DNA of 64,000 nt. Origin: Zhengitettix transpicula (lineage: Eukaryota > Arthropoda > Insecta > Orthoptera > Tetrigidae). Made by a program: the position numbers and the translations under genes. Where the stretch lies: the NCBI GenBank assembly GCA_037074705.1, contig CM073590.1, positions 184,978,746-185,042,745 of the forward strand. Direction: 5' to 3'. How positions within the stretch are numbered: the first letter of the stretch is position 1; each line of letters begins with the position of its first letter. Positions 1-12,761 of the stretch are shown one piece after another. Below the pieces are notes generated by a model. It saw nothing but the letters and a program-made list of their open reading frames with translations. It was not told where the DNA came from and searched no databases.

Positions 1-109
1 TAACCAGTATGAAGAACATCATATTTTTGAACACTAGTATTTCTTGTCCCTCCTCAACCTAATTATTCCAACACAATGTTAATTTCATCATAATCTGTAT
101 ATATATGAT

Positions 110-172
110 GATATTAGTAAGGATATGGCATTATCAAAAATAATTGCAATATTGGTATGTACAGGAAAGATT
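110..172 (+). repeat. FB-1 foldback repeat, terminal fragment
   Basis: This stretch (TATTAGTAAGGATATGGCAT onward, ending near ATTGGTATG) matches the outer end of the FB-1 hairpin repeat seen whole at 34984-35212 and in part at 30700-30885, 35228-35330 and 50849-51008. Only the outer end is present, without the inverted partner. It is a relic copy. Confidence 0.6.
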
Positions 173-503
173 CTTGAAGGAGGAGGCTTATACACAAAAA
201 GTGCTGAAAACACTCCCTCTACCTTAAGAGTTATAAAATACTCCAAATACCATTGAAAGTAATAAATACCTCCTGTAACATAAAATGTAAAAAATTCTTC
301 CGCTGCCTTACATTTCAAATTTTTCTGTTGTCATGACCTTACCTTGAAATAGCTGTTGGCTTTGTTGGGTGTCTATTGTTGCTGTTAAATACAAAGTGCA
401 CTCTGCCCAGACTGACTAGACCAACTGCTGATATCGGGTAAGTCAGCTACCCTGCCTCTTTCTTATCCAAATGAGTTAATTAATTTTAACTTGTCACTTT
501 TTC

Positions 504-512
<9 letters not shown>

Positions 513-563
<51 letters not shown>
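513..563. repeat. (TA)n microsatellite
   Basis: About 25 uninterrupted TA units directly border the left arm of the hairpin at 567-736. Similar TA tracts border several other foldback copies in the window. Confidence 0.95.
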
Positions 564-566
<3 letters not shown>

Positions 567-567
<1 letters not shown>

Positions 568-736
568 TGGATAGTGAGGAAGGATAGAAATAAATAGGAG
601 GATTGCGCTTTATGTGAATTCATATGCTCGGGCGAAGAATTACACACCTTTCTATGTGCGTAATTCTTTGCCCGAGCATATGAATTCACATAAAGCGCAA
701 TCCTCCTATTTATTTCTATCCTTCCTCACTATCCAA
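567..736. repeat. Foldback hairpin with 77-bp arms (FB-5)
   Basis: The left arm (567-643) and right arm (660-736) are reverse complements over 77 bp with one mismatch near the loop; the loop is 16 bp (644-659). TA tracts lie on both sides (513-563 and 779-829). The outer arm sequence GGATAGTGAGGAA resembles the 3' end of the SINE at 950-1190, and the right flank (737-780) recurs inverted at 34877-34930. It codes for nothing. It could be a MITE or foldback element, or a tail-to-tail SINE-derived palindrome. Confidence 0.85.
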
Positions 737-775
737 ATTTGAATGTGAATTAGTTCCTTAATGGATTCTCCTAAT

Positions 776-778
<3 letters not shown>

Positions 779-820
<42 letters not shown>

Positions 821-829
821 ATATATGTA
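779..829. repeat. (TA)n microsatellite with TG interruptions
   Basis: A TA tract degenerating into TATATG units lies on the right side of the FB-5 hairpin, followed at about 867-880 by a run of C. Confidence 0.9.
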
Positions 830-949
830 ATATAGGCAATATTGGTACAGAAAGGAAATAGAACCCCCCCCCCCCCTCTCTCCCTCCCCATACTAATATC
901 ACAATTCTTTTTGACAATGTCATATCCTTTCTAATATTATTTATGTGTG

Positions 950-1190
950 ATATATATAAATGTTAAGAATTTTTAATTATGAAGTGAAGAAGTCACTTTT
1001 GATAATTGGATAGTGAGGAAAGATAGCTTGGGGAATATGCTTTAGGCATAGTATTACACTCGAAGGAAGCTTATATTCAAGGCAGAGAGAGGAAAGGAAG
1101 AAGGAAAGGCTGAAAATATTTGGCAGGGTCGGGAATCAAATCGAGGTACTTTTGCTATTGAACCTGGTGATGTCAAGTTTTTATTTAAAA
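950..1190 (-). mobile_element. tRNA-derived SINE copy
   Basis: Read on the minus strand, this copy begins near a pol III B-box-like motif (GATTTGATTCCCGACCCTGCC) and continues with a pyrimidine-rich body and an AT-rich tail. The same sequence in the same order recurs on the plus strand at 35465-35760, where both A-box and B-box-like motifs are visible. Two independent copies with a tRNA-like head and shared body support a SINE. It needs a LINE partner in trans; which one is not known. Confidence 0.75.
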
Positions 1191-3045
1191 TAAGTCAACT
1201 ACTCTCTATCCCTCTTCTCTGTCCAGTTGAGTTATATATCAAGATTGAGGACCTCCAGCAATTGGTTGGGTGCCAGACAATTTTTTTGAATCGCCAAACT
1301 GAAGTTGTTTTCAATAATCTTTATTCTCTAACGGCTTAACAATGTATGTAGAAGTGTGGTGTAATTATAAATAATACCCTTTGGTTTGATTTTACAAACT
1401 TCTACTCTCATAAAAACATTAACTAAAACATTAATCTCACTTTGTTTGTATAACACACTTTATTGAATCCCTGCGTCTCGGTGCCGACCCACTTGCCAAG
1501 AAGCAGAAATGTGGACAGCAATATAAACAATGCAGCATGCTTTCAATTGAATGGGCCAGTGTATATTAACTCATTTGTATTGGAAAGATGGACAGAGTAG
1601 CTGACTTTCCTTAAAACAAGTTGTGAAGCAATGACATCTATATTTCCACCTTCCTTCTAACAGCAGAAAAGAAGGTTGTGCTAGCCATACGGACAGTGTG
1701 ACATGCCTTCTTTCTCCTAAAGAAGGGGACGTACACCTTCAAAAATTTGAAGAACTTCCTCCTGTCCCGAATAGAAACTTAATTGAGAACTTAAGGAAAT
1801 TTAACACTCGACCTTTGTAATGAGGTTAATCATTTTTAAAACTGAGATTATTGTTAGCATAAACAGTTAGTTACTATAATACATTTTAAAAATCAAAGTA
1901 ATGCTTCACACATTGACCATCAGAAAATTTATTACTCATAATATAGTGTCACTAAATAAATTTCTTGGACACTGGATAAAGAAATATTACATTTTTGAAA
2001 ACAAGTTACAGACAGTTCTTAATTTCCCAAAACACAACGCTCAATTTTCATTAGCAACTGTATTTGAGATTCAGTATTTCTTAAAATTTCTTCATCATAA
2101 AAATCAAAATATCATGAATTTTGTATACCTGAAAATATAAGACTAAGACTCAAATATTTGTTTTATGCCTGCAAAAAAATAATGAAGTACAAAATCACTA
2201 TCACAGCCCACATAAATGTTGTAAATGCATTACAGTATGTAGTCTTACGCTGAACTTTATTAAGTAGATTAATGTGTTTCTAGCACAATTATCACTGTTA
2301 ACTATTAAAATAAATTATAACTGCATTACATATTTGATATTTGACTAGAGACCCAAGACAAGTTTTATATATAAATGTATTAATCAAGGATCTTAGTCTA
2401 AAGAAACTCAAACAACTGTTGGAATGACATTACTCTTACATAGTTTGGTCATGAAATAGATTTTCATAAAGTACAAAATTAAATACAATGTTTATCTTCT
2501 TTAAATACTATATTCATTCAATAAATGTATTAAATATAAAATATAAATATTTTATGGTTAAATTAAAAACCAGATTGGAATGGACACTACTTAAATTCAA
2601 TTATATTACTAAATCTATAGCAATTTCATGAGATAGGGTGTCAATCTCATAAGTTTTGCGATATGTCAACTCTAGAATATCAAATTTCTCTCAATATGTG
2701 AACAAAATGTATAAGGCATTTGCTTTGTCCAAATGGACTGAGTAAATGATTACATTTCTTTAATATAGAAAACATTATCTAAAACAAAGTATAATTTAAC
2801 AGCAATATATATTTTTTTTTGTAAATAGATACAACTATCAATATTAACAACTTTTAATTTACACTCATGACCACTTTATTGATTGACTCTGTGTACTTTC
2901 AAGTACCTAAAACTAATTTTATACAATTATAGCTACATAATTTTTTACCAAGGTTATTTAAATAATTTCCATTGAGTGACTTGTTACCAATCAGTTGGAC
3001 ATGTTTCAGTTGCAGCTATTTCCTTTATGTATTCAGAAGGAAATC
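1191..3045. other. Non-coding stretch downstream of NECAP
   Basis: I see no gene here. The region is AT-rich. The part next to 3046 is expected to hold the NECAP 3' UTR: a minus-strand AATAAA lies at 2875-2880. Around 1490-1780 are short pieces resembling decayed foldback repeats, with CTTCAAAAATTTGAAG palindromes and the phrase GAAGAACTTCCTCCTGTCC that also occurs near 28270. Confidence 0.5.
2875..2880 (-). terminator. Candidate NECAP poly(A) signal
   Basis: TTTATT on the plus strand (AATAAA on the minus strand) lies about 170 bp past the NECAP stop codon. Other AATAAA-like words occur in this AT-rich DNA, so the choice is tentative. Confidence 0.4.
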
Positions 3046-6000
3046 TCAAAATTGCACCCAACTTGCATTTGTATTACTTGGAGGAGCACTGTAAATAAAT
3101 GATAAAAAACATAAGTTGAGCAGAAATAGTAATAGGTAATGACTATTTCTTTGACAAATATTTATTAGTTACCCATAATATACTGAGCATGTTCAAAACT
3201 CAATTTATATTAAAATATTTCACCAATTGTCTTCATCAGAGACACAAAGACAAACTGCTGTATGTGTTCAAAGATGCCTTAAAATGCCAAGGAGTTGTAT
3301 ATATATACACACATTAATTAATGGATATGTCACTACTGTCAGTTCAGTATTTAACCTGTCTCATGTGACACATTGGAGCTGCTGTCACTGATTGCTCAGT
3401 TTACATATACACCAGGTTCTAGCTAAGCCAAGTTTGGGAACCTGAATGGATGAATGTCTGTACATACAGATTAGAGTAGTCTTCCAATTGGCTTATTTCA
3501 CTGCTACTGCTACAACAACATGCCACATCAACCAATCAGAGACCTTTAAATTCTATGAAAAATGTTATGCCATTTTTAGCTGGAAAATTCATTATACAAA
3601 CCAAGTTACTACCTTGTAAAATTTCAAAATAAATTATTCAGTAATTGGTGGCATATATTCAAAAAATTGTTGAATTAAAATAAATCTATGAAAGCACAGA
3701 ATACCTCGAAATACTAGCTGTTGCAAACTCTCCCCATGAAGATTCTCCAGGTCTACTACTACTGTCAGAGAAATCTGTTCCTCCAGCTGGAAGGTTCTGA
3801 TGTGATGGTGATGATGTTGGTGTTGTCTTCTGAGTGCCAGTCATAGGTGGGGGTGCTATTTTAACTCCACCAGGAGGAGGAGGGAGGATACCTAAGGATC
3901 CAGCACATGCTCGTGCTTTGGGTCGACCAGAAGCTTCAGAACCATCTTTTTTCTGAAAAAAAAATGCTAAGTGTTACATCAATGGAAACATTATACACAT
4001 AAAACTATCCAGTTATGTAACATTCATCGGCAATTTAAAATAAAATTTCATGGAGTAAGTCTCCCTTATTTGCATTTTACCTAGATATTGCCGACTTGCA
4101 TTTCTATATTGGACTATTTTCATCCAATTAATCCCTACCATCTTTTTGACGCCATTCACCTGTCTATGAAGTGGGCTTCGTCTTTGTTTCTTATGGCCTC
4201 AAGAGCTCCCGTCTTGTGTTTTCCTTACTAACTGATGTGTATGTACTTTTTTAAAACCATCAATACGTCATATTTCCAGTTTTCATTTTATTAAAACATT
4301 CTAATTAGAACTCCATTTGTATACACACATTTTGCAAAAGACTGGAAAATATGGTATTCACGATGAGTGCATAATGAATGTCTGTTCATAAACATATGCT
4401 GCTTTCCTGCAATTCTGATGGCATTCTCCAAATATCATTGGTAAATGGCATTTTTCCAATAGCAAAACTTTGAAATTTAACTATAAAAACTTCACTGTTG
4501 CTATGACAAAATGAAAGTGTGTGGAAGATGAATAAATTTCAAAGCCGGCAATGTTTGTGGAATTATAACACTGGACATTAACACTGAATAAAAATGAAAA
4601 GATATTAAAAAGAAAGTAACACATCATAGATATTGCTGTGTCTGTTTGTATCACTATGGACATTGATAGTAGAATTATTCAATCTAATCCAGTGTTTCCC
4701 AACATTCTTTTTACCATGCCCTATCTAAGTATTTCAGAAATCATTTTGGCATGATACCTACTTAATATCCAAAAATTCTTAGTATTATTAAAATAAATAG
4801 TGTGGTTATTTATAATGCAATGTTTATTAATAACAGATTGATGTCATCAACTTTTTTTTAATTCTAGTCTTTAAGGCTCTTTTTATTTGTCTAATAAGGA
4901 CAGCAGGGCAATCATTACAAGAAATCTTATATACTACATTGTTCTTGCCATGAGAATTAATAGAGTCAATTACAAATAAACGACAGCCATTTGAAGACAG
5001 AAAAGCAATTTATTGAAAATTGCACTACATTTCATCCTGTATTTGTGACCTCTTCAGGTATGGCATTTAACACTTTGAAACCAAACAAGTACAATGATTA
5101 AAATAATTTTTTATGAAAGATTAGGCAGATAACAAATAAATAAGTCCACCAAAAATGTATAATATTTGTTATCTGCTAAACTGTTCATAAAAATTTAGTT
5201 TAATTATTGTATTGGTAAAGTAAAACATCACACCTGAAGAGATCACAAATTAGTGATGAAAAACAGTGTAATTTTCATAAATATCTTTTCTGACTTCAAA
5301 TGGCTGCTGTTTATTTATAATTTATCTTATATAGTCAGAATATATATATATATATATATATATATCATAATTAATAGGGTCTTTGCAATTCTTAATAATT
5401 TGAAATTATTAAATTTATAATTGATGATTTTAAGAGACAAATAAACCCTGAATCTATTTTAAAGATTCATAAAAACAATGAAAACCTTGGGTTTGTATAT
5501 CAGTTACGAAGTTATTTTGGAGGAAAATAGATGTTTATATAGTCTTTATTTGATGAAAATATTTGTGAGCAACTAGTTTTTAAAATTAAAGAGTGAAAAG
5601 TTGGTTTCAATAGAAGGCTCTATTAACTAACCTTTTTCAATTGATAAATTGATTCAAAACATAATTAAGGACTCTACCAGGAAAAGTGGATTTGCTATAT
5701 CAGTTGTAAGTTAAAATTTAAAAAATTATTAGCATCCACTTTTTGAGTAAATTGTAATTTTGAATTGTATTGATTTAAGACATGAACAATATGGTCTACT
5801 TTTAATGATTGAATAATACAAAAAATATCACCATAGCAAAGTGGTTCAACATTCAACAGGAAGATCTCTCTTGACAATGTCAGCAAATACCAAGAAAATA
5901 AGTGGACTACCATTGATTTGGTGACAATAGAAATGATTGTATATGGAATTCAACAACAAATTAAGATGTATAGAAGTATATTGGTTGAATAGATGCCATC

Positions 6001-9000
6001 TGGATTTAAAACTAGAAATACCAAATCATTGGGGAATGAAGTAAAGAAAGACACGTCTAGTGATGAGTGATAAAGAGATATATTAAGTTTTTTAATAGAA
6101 TCAAGAAATTGAAAGGAATTTGACAGAAAAATGAGACTCATCGTTAGTCCCTTAGATAAAATAGACAGTATAGAAAAATTATGAAAGTAAGTAGTTTTGA
6201 AAAGGAACTCGGTTTATTAATATTTAGTTGAGCAAAAGCACGAGCAATTTCAGAAGTTATAAATAAATTATGAAAAATAGCCAATTCTAAGTAACCTCTC
6301 ATTTTCCATCTTTTCAACAATGGCTTCAATTGGTCAATTACTGTAATCATGGAATTATTTTTATTTAAGTATGCGAATCAGAAAGTAAAATATTTACTTT
6401 TTAAATGTATTAATTTCATTAAGGAGGACAATGACTGCCACTTTTTATCATCAGCAGTCATAAAAATATTAGGGTTGTTAATCAGAAAATTATTGGTAAA
6501 TTTAAGATGTTGAACCAAATTTTGGAAACAAAATAGGCAAAATGAGAAAATTTAGGATGAAAAATGTTGTGAAGTTGTTACTATGTTTTGAGAGACACCA
6601 GTCTGCTCTTGTGGAGGAATTCGTTAATATTAGATTCTACTTATTTAATAATATTAGACAATCCTCAATTGTTGATGTTGGAAGACCAGAAAGTAATTTT
6701 TTTTTCAAGAAAGACAACATTAAAAACTTCATTTAGAATAACTTGGAGAGAAAGATTCATTAACAACTTCTTTTTCATATCACTCAGTTGAATCTGAGGA
6801 TAAGTACAATTATATAACAGTTTGAATTTTGTTAATTTTGGAATTCCTTGATTTGAAATAATGTCAATTAGCTAATCAGATTGTAATTGAAACAATTTAG
6901 GACAGATCTGTGTATGTATTGTGCCAGTAATATAATTTTCCAAATTTAGAGTAATAACTTGTAGTTGTCTAATTCAGTTCCAAAATTTTATTATATGTGA
7001 ATCTCAGATTTATGAGACTAACAGGAATTAGGTTATATGACTCTTTTCCAACAAGTGTAAAGAACTAAACCTATATTAGACAATCTTCAATAAAGAAAAG
7101 TGTTGTGTGAATGGATAGCATATTAAAATCTGTGTGATTCAATGAATAATCTGAATAGTGGATTTATTTGTATGTGAGTCTTAAATTATTTATAATAATT
7201 CTTGTTCATAAATTTATGTATCTTGTAACAACTCCTATGGGGTATTTTTATTTTCTATCTATTGGCAATTCATTTAGTGCTAATGGCCAGAATATGTTGA
7301 ACAAATGCAAGCTCCTCTCAGGCCTAGACTATATTGGAGGGAGTGTTTGTTACAAGTGGAGAAGTGGAAGTTAAATGTTGACCAGAACTAAGGTTGATGC
7401 CAACTTTAAGGCAGGTGACACTAGTTGAGAAATTGTTCTACATTAAGTTGACTAGATACTTCATGTTGAAGTTTTGGAGGAATTTGGATATGGAAACTGG
7501 TCCATGGTCAACAGCATAAAGATTGTATATATAATGGAACACTAAAAAATAAAGTTAGTGTCCACAATTTAAATTGCTTAAAAATTTTTAGGACTGAAAT
7601 TTGGAAAGCAAACGGCAATAATGTCTACACAATTAAAATGACAAGAAGAAAAAGGATGAGGCAATGAAAACAAACCATGCACACATGGAATATAAACAGT
7701 CAAAAGTAGTTCAGATAAAACTATTGTATTGAGTATTCAACTATTTGTTTTATAACATGTATGTTTATTAGATGCTTACAAATTAGCCATAGAATTTCCA
7801 TGTTTGATGGAACACCTTTTCTTACAAGATGGACTTTTTTATTGTTTTGGGAGGCTGAATGGTTGCAGCTAAATGAAACTGACATTTGTTCCTCTCTACT
7901 GAAGGAACTTCAAATTTTAAATATATTTATTCCCAAGTGGTAACAACAATCAATTATTCGGATATGCTGTCTTCTCTCTCTCTTGTTATTATCATTTCCT
8001 TTTAATATATTACATCTCTCTTGTTGATATATATAAAAAGCATTCTTAGTGTTAAATACATCATGTTGTTTGCCTTGACAATGATTTTGAAAATATTTCA
8101 AAAGATGTGTTGCTAGAAACTAAACTAATAAATAGGGAAGGTTTTAAATACAATCAATTACTAGTAACTTACTGTTATTTTCATGTTTATTTTTATAGTT
8201 TCTCCTTCTTTGAAACGAAGATCAAGTTCCTGTTTGGGAACCTCTTTCTCTTTTTCTATTTCCTCGGATTTTTTCAACCATTTAAAATGATCCTGAAGTG
8301 CAACATTCATATCGAAACTGTCTGAACGATCAGAAAAACCGAGTCCAATAAAAGCTGATCTTCCTAGAAATAGAAACATTGGAAAAATAAATATACAAAA
8401 ACAGAATGAATTTTTTTGTCATTACTGGAACATTCATAAATTTACATTGTACAACATATTAAAATTAACAAAAACACTACTACTTCTTTGCCATATGCTG
8501 CAGCCATAATAGACTTTCAAATGCCTTCTAAATAAAATACAATTTCTAGCCACCACAATGGGAAGATAAAACTTGTATACACTGTTATTGAAGTAAATGT
8601 ATTAACTTTATTAAGCAATGATAAATAAGGACACAATTAAATTATAATTGACATATTTGTGGATGGTAATTTTGCTTATTTTATTATCAAGAATATGAAC
8701 AATAAATGTTCATACCTCTACCAAAATGGAAAATGAAAAATGTTAATTTTTTTCTGCTCTTTTTAACAGTAAAAATTCATTCAGTGCCACATGTCATGAA
8801 ATGATCATGGAATCCTAATAATCAAATAAACTGAAATTCACACATTTAATTTCTTTTGTAAAACAATTCAATTCAAATAATAAGATTTGTGGGTACACAA
8901 AGTAATTTTACTCATTCAAGTATAAACTTATTACTGGCCAAGTAAAATTAAATTTGTGTTAACATTTTTTTTCTCATGTGCAGTTACATTATCAGAAGAA

Positions 9001-9915
9001 ATAAAGCATTACATGAATGTTGCATTTTTTAAATACAATAATACACTATTCAAATTCTTGAACTGCGACATGAGCTCAGAAATCCCACCAATAATCATCA
9101 ATTTAAAAGATTTTTTTACACCCTGATGGACAATATAAAAATCCACAAGATAAAAATATGAAGCTATTTTTAATTACCAAATGGTCTAACCTCTTATTAG
9201 TAACTATATACAAAATATTATACACAGGAAATCAATATTTTATCAAAATGTCAGATAATGGATTCTTTTTAATTTTAAGTTATGAATTGATTTATAAACA
9301 GCAAAGAAATTTTGACAGAAACAAATATGTAATTACTAACCATTGTCGTCTTGAATCCTGATGACAAAATAACGAGAGGAGTCTGAAACTGCCTCTATTG
9401 CAAGGCCAGGATAAGCTTCAATTGGGCACTTGGCAAAAAGTTCTCCAGTATTCTTATCTTCAAGTTTCAAAATGCAATCGTTTCCTTTGGAAACTAATCT
9501 CATTCGACCAGTCCACTGCGGTTCATTTAAGTTCCAATCAGCTGCCCTTGATAGAACAAAGAAAGAAAATTTTAAAAACTTTCACATGATGAACGAATAA
9601 ATTACAATTTTAACTTTTACTTTCATTGTACAGTTAACAAAATTAGTTGAAATTAAAACGGTTAAAGTTTGTTCGATGTCAGCTTATCAAATTTAAACAC
9701 GTCCACGTAGCTCAGACTGAAGTTTCAAATTTTGGATAGCAAAATTTGACAGAATACGTTTCTTTACTCACGGTTTAATAACAGGGCATATTCAAGTTAT
9801 ACGTGTAAAAAATATTTATTTGGTATTACCTATACCCTCTATTAGTTGTTCTTGGTGGAATTTTAAACACAAACACTTCTGACTTCACAAGTAACACGCT
9901 CTCGTAAACGTCCAT
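3046..9915 (-). CDS. NECAP: Adaptin ear-binding coat-associated protein (NECAP)
   Basis: Coding exons on the minus strand are 9830-9915, 9341-9546, 8173-8363, 3705-3952 and 3046-3088, all with GT-AG borders. They sum to 774 nt (257 aa), against about 263-275 aa in vertebrate NECAPs. The start begins [20 protein letters not shown] and is followed by the family block [11 protein letters not shown]. Exons 1-3 encode the PH-like PHear domain (about residues 1-160; markers [15 protein letters not shown] and [10 protein letters not shown]). Exon 4 gives a Pro/Ser-rich linker. Exon 4 carries WGEF and exon 5 ends in WVQF, the short motifs by which NECAPs bind the AP-2 alpha ear. The family regulates AP-2 in clathrin-mediated endocytosis. 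Intron 3 (4.2 kb) contains a Penelope remnant and a foldback, without breaking the frame. The 5' UTR probably starts near 9950-10000. Confidence 0.96.
4971..5320. repeat. Diverged foldback element FB-4 in NECAP intron 3
   Basis: The left arm (about 4971-5077) and right arm (about 5217-5320) are imperfect inverted repeats of about 105 bp; shared words include CAGCCATTTGAAG and TCTTCAGGT. The spacer is about 140 bp. No coding potential is evident. The arms are less alike than those of FB-1 or FB-5, so this copy is probably older. Half-copies with a related CCTGAAGAG core occur elsewhere. Confidence 0.7.
5340..5365. repeat. (TA)n microsatellite
   Basis: A short TA tract lies between FB-4 and the Penelope-like remnant. 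Confidence 0.9.
5390..6480 (-). pseudogene. Penelope-like element reverse transcriptase, fossil (PLE-1)
   Basis: On the minus strand, three frame-broken blocks read in the order of a Penelope-like reverse transcriptase. About 6144-6350 gives a finger block with [15 protein letters not shown], in the place of the family's YGLPKIHKP. About 5950-6141 gives [10 protein letters not shown] followed by [14 protein letters not shown], in the place of LDVVSLFTNVP (motif A). About 5695-5913 gives [20 protein letters not shown] and NSKLQFTQ, matching the region after the YVDDI motif C. Downstream, about 5440-5690, [11 protein letters not shown] resembles the family's post-RT block. No GIY-YIG domain is visible. 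Stops and frameshifts show it is dead. It lies in NECAP intron 3 on the gene's own strand and differs clearly from the second PLE at 21.0-22.0 kb. Confidence 0.8.
6481..8172. other. Remainder of NECAP intron 3
   Basis: The first few hundred bases may hold the decayed 5' part of PLE-1 (a weak [13 protein letters not shown] block near 6400). After that I see only AT-rich DNA with short random open frames and no recognised domain. Confidence 0.45.
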
Positions 9916-10954
9916 CTTCTTTCCTGTGGCAAGTGTTGGGAACACTGTAACGTATGATTGAATAAGTAAACACAGATGACGGAATGCGAAAGTTCTGAAG
10001 GAATGACAGTTCAAATTATGAAATATAAAAAGACTATTGAAAGTATACAAATCAGATAAATAATATAACAGACAAAAATAATACTAAATTAAATACCAGT
10101 AATAAATTTAGCACCTATTTTTTGTATATTTAATTTATTTATGCCATTAGAATGACAATTCACTTTTGAAATGAATTAAGATGTCTCAAATTTGGTTTAA
10201 ATATTAAACATTTTACAAAAATCTTCACCTGCTTGATGTTAAACCCGATCAGTGACCTACTATCATTCCGGAGTAACTAATAGTACATACCGAATAATAA
10301 TAATCTTGTTAAATTAACAAATATATCTAATACCTTTGTTCTTTGAAGTTCTGATCTAAATATTTATATGTTAGAGAGTTCCAATCAGTAATGATTAACG
10401 TTATATTTAAAAATGTGCTTCGTTTTGATCTTATTGGTATCAGAATTTATTGTTTAAAAATCTATTGACTACCTCCATCATTGGTTTCTTTGTGCGTTAT
10501 TAAATGTCTGTTCAAAACAACCAAATAAATTATTGCTTTATAGAAGACGCATTGCTCCCATTAATGCTAAAGCCATGTGAATTTATATTGGCAATAAAGT
10601 GGGTAAACATAACAATTTTGTTAAATAAGTAGTCGAAAGATGCTTGTCGATCAAAATTAGGCGTTTCTAAGAGAAATACAGCCAGTGAAATGCATTTCTG
10701 TTTTTACATCTTAAGATTGGGAAATAACCGCGAGAACTTGGTATACCTTTAAATATCGTAACATTTAATTGTATCAAATGTTCTAAGATCACTACTCAAG
10801 TCATTACTATACTTTTGAATCGGACTCTCTAAGATAAATGGGAGGAAGAAGTCGCATAAAATACCAAGCTGATGTATTGGCCTCAATGTAGATAAGAGCA
10901 ATGATCGTAAATCAGCCTGAATACGAATTAAAATTGTCAATAAATATATTAATA
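9916..10954. other. Upstream region of NECAP, no gene seen
   Basis: AT-rich DNA lies between the NECAP start and the mariner. It should contain the NECAP 5' UTR and promoter. No TATA box or initiator can be fixed by eye. Confidence 0.4.
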
Positions 10955-12253
10955 CGAGGGTGAATCAAATATAAACAAGACTTATTTTTTTAAATATTTA
11001 TTTTGATTTTAAACGCACAAACAACCATAGTTTATTTTTCTGCATAATCTCCTGATTTATAAACACATTTTTCCCAGCGTATAGGTAATTTTTTAATTCC
11101 TTCCACGAAAAAAGAGTCAGGTCGTGTTTGTAGCCAATTGCGCACATATGCTTCAACCTCATTATCGCTGTGGAATTTTTGCCCTCCCAAAGCTTCCTTG
11201 AGAGGACCAAAGACATGGAAGCCGCAGGGAGATAGGTCTGGACTGTATGGAGGGTGTTCCAGTGTCTCCCAACTCAGATGCTACAATTTTTGTACGGTCA
11301 GGGCTGCTGTATGGGGGCGAGCATTGTCATGGAGGAGAATCACTTTTCTCATCGGAAGGTCTCGTCTTTTGCGGCGATATGCAAGTCTGACCTCAGTCAA
11401 AATTTGGCAGTAGTATGCCGCATTAATTGTTCTGCGCTCATGCATAAAATCAAGGTGCAGCAGAAAACGCTGGTCAAAAAAAACGGTAGCCAAAACCTTG
11501 CCAGCCGATAATCGTGACTTGGCTTTCACTGGTCCGGTTTCTCCTTTCATCCTCCACTCCATACTCGCTTGTTTCGACTCAGGGGTGTAGTGATGCACCC
11601 ACGTTTCATCACAGGTGACAATGTGAGAAAGAAATTGGTCTCCTTCTTCCCGAAATCGTGCAAGAAGACGCTCACACACTTGAAAACGATTCAGTTTCTG
11701 GTCAACTGTGAGAAGGCGAGGAACCCACCTGGCACACACCTTGCGATACCCAAGCTCCTCTAAGAGTATAGAGTAAGTGCTCCCATAACTTATTCCAACC
11801 TCAATTGCAATATCCGAAGTTGTTAGACGCCTATCACCTTCAACAAGTTGACGAACACTGTCGATGTTGCCCGCTGTAATGCTGGTGCGGGGTCTGCGGT
11901 CATGGCTCTCATTTTCAACACGTTCACGGCCCTCCACGAACTGTTTATGCCAAGCAAACACTCTAGCTCGCGACAGCGTCTCTTCCACGAACTGTGCAGT
12001 CAATCTTCTCAAGATTTCGGCCGGTTTTACACCTTCTGCAGCTAAAAACTTGATAACAATACGTTGCGCATTAGAGGGAGGTACCTCCTGCTCGGACATC
12101 GTAACGATGGACACTGAGCGAGTCTATGATGATGAGTCACGTGCTTCCCCCACTCCTGACAAACCAACCTAACAGCCAATAACAGCGGAACGTTCTTCCA
12201 TCACTATTGCGCGCGCAGGTCCAAAAGTCTCGTTTATATTTGATTCACCCTCG
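10955..12253 (-). mobile_element. Full-length mariner transposon
   Basis: The element is 1,299 bp, the usual length of mariners. Its ends are inverted repeats of about 29 bp with one mismatch, beginning CGAGGGTGAATCAAATATAA, flanked on both sides by the TA target dinucleotide (10953-10954 and 12254-12255). It encodes a minus-strand transposase (separate entry). The well-preserved ends mark a fairly young insertion upstream of NECAP. Confidence 0.97.
11032..12114 (-). pseudogene. Mariner transposase with amber stop and lost catalytic Asp
   Basis: The frame from ATG (12114) to TAA (11032-11034) is 361 codons, near the 345-aa size of mariner transposases; a second Met five codons in could be the real start. 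The N-terminal helix-turn-helix DNA-binding region is present. The catalytic domain shows TCDETWVHHYTPESK (first Asp) and LLHDNARPHTAALT (second Asp, residue 263). Codon 278 (11281-11283) is TAG, after which the frame continues normally (WETLEHPPYSPDLSP). The third catalytic Asp of the D,D34D triad, expected 35 residues after Asp263, is Gly (GGC at 11221-11223, in SPCGFHVFGPLK). It should therefore be inactive even if the stop were read through. There are no frameshifts, which again points to recent decay. Confidence 0.95.
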
Positions 12254-12761
12254 TAAGTTAGATATACACGTGAATACATTGGATAACAAGGATTAAGTGT
12301 ATTTTTAAAAGTGTCGTTGCAATATGGGAACATTATATGCTTTGTACGAGACTGCTTAGTGACTGTAATGCCCGCTGTACACTCTCGTCGAGGCCCTCGG
12401 CGAGACTTTAACCTAGGTTACAAATAAAGGTGGACTCAGCAAGTTTCATACAATGTCCTTCCGTCAACGAGAATGGGTGAAAACAATGCTACCGCGATAG
12501 CGACCGTTTGTGCATATGCATATTCAAAATAAGTGTATATTTACGATTAAAAAAAAATTAGGAATCCTTGGACACCCAAGAGATGCCGGATGGCGAGGTA
12601 AATCGAGAAAACCATGTACACATAGACTTATACTATCAGCGATCGACCGCAACGATAGTATGCGCCAATCGATCGACATAAATAAGTAAGGTGAGGGGTA
12701 GAGACTAAGCTGATGATCGTGTCACTGTTACGACCCATTTTTGGTTGATTTGAATACTTGC

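Noticed and set aside
11138..12172. Several plus-strand open frames over the mariner
   Set aside because: They are antisense shadows of the transposase frame and show no domain.
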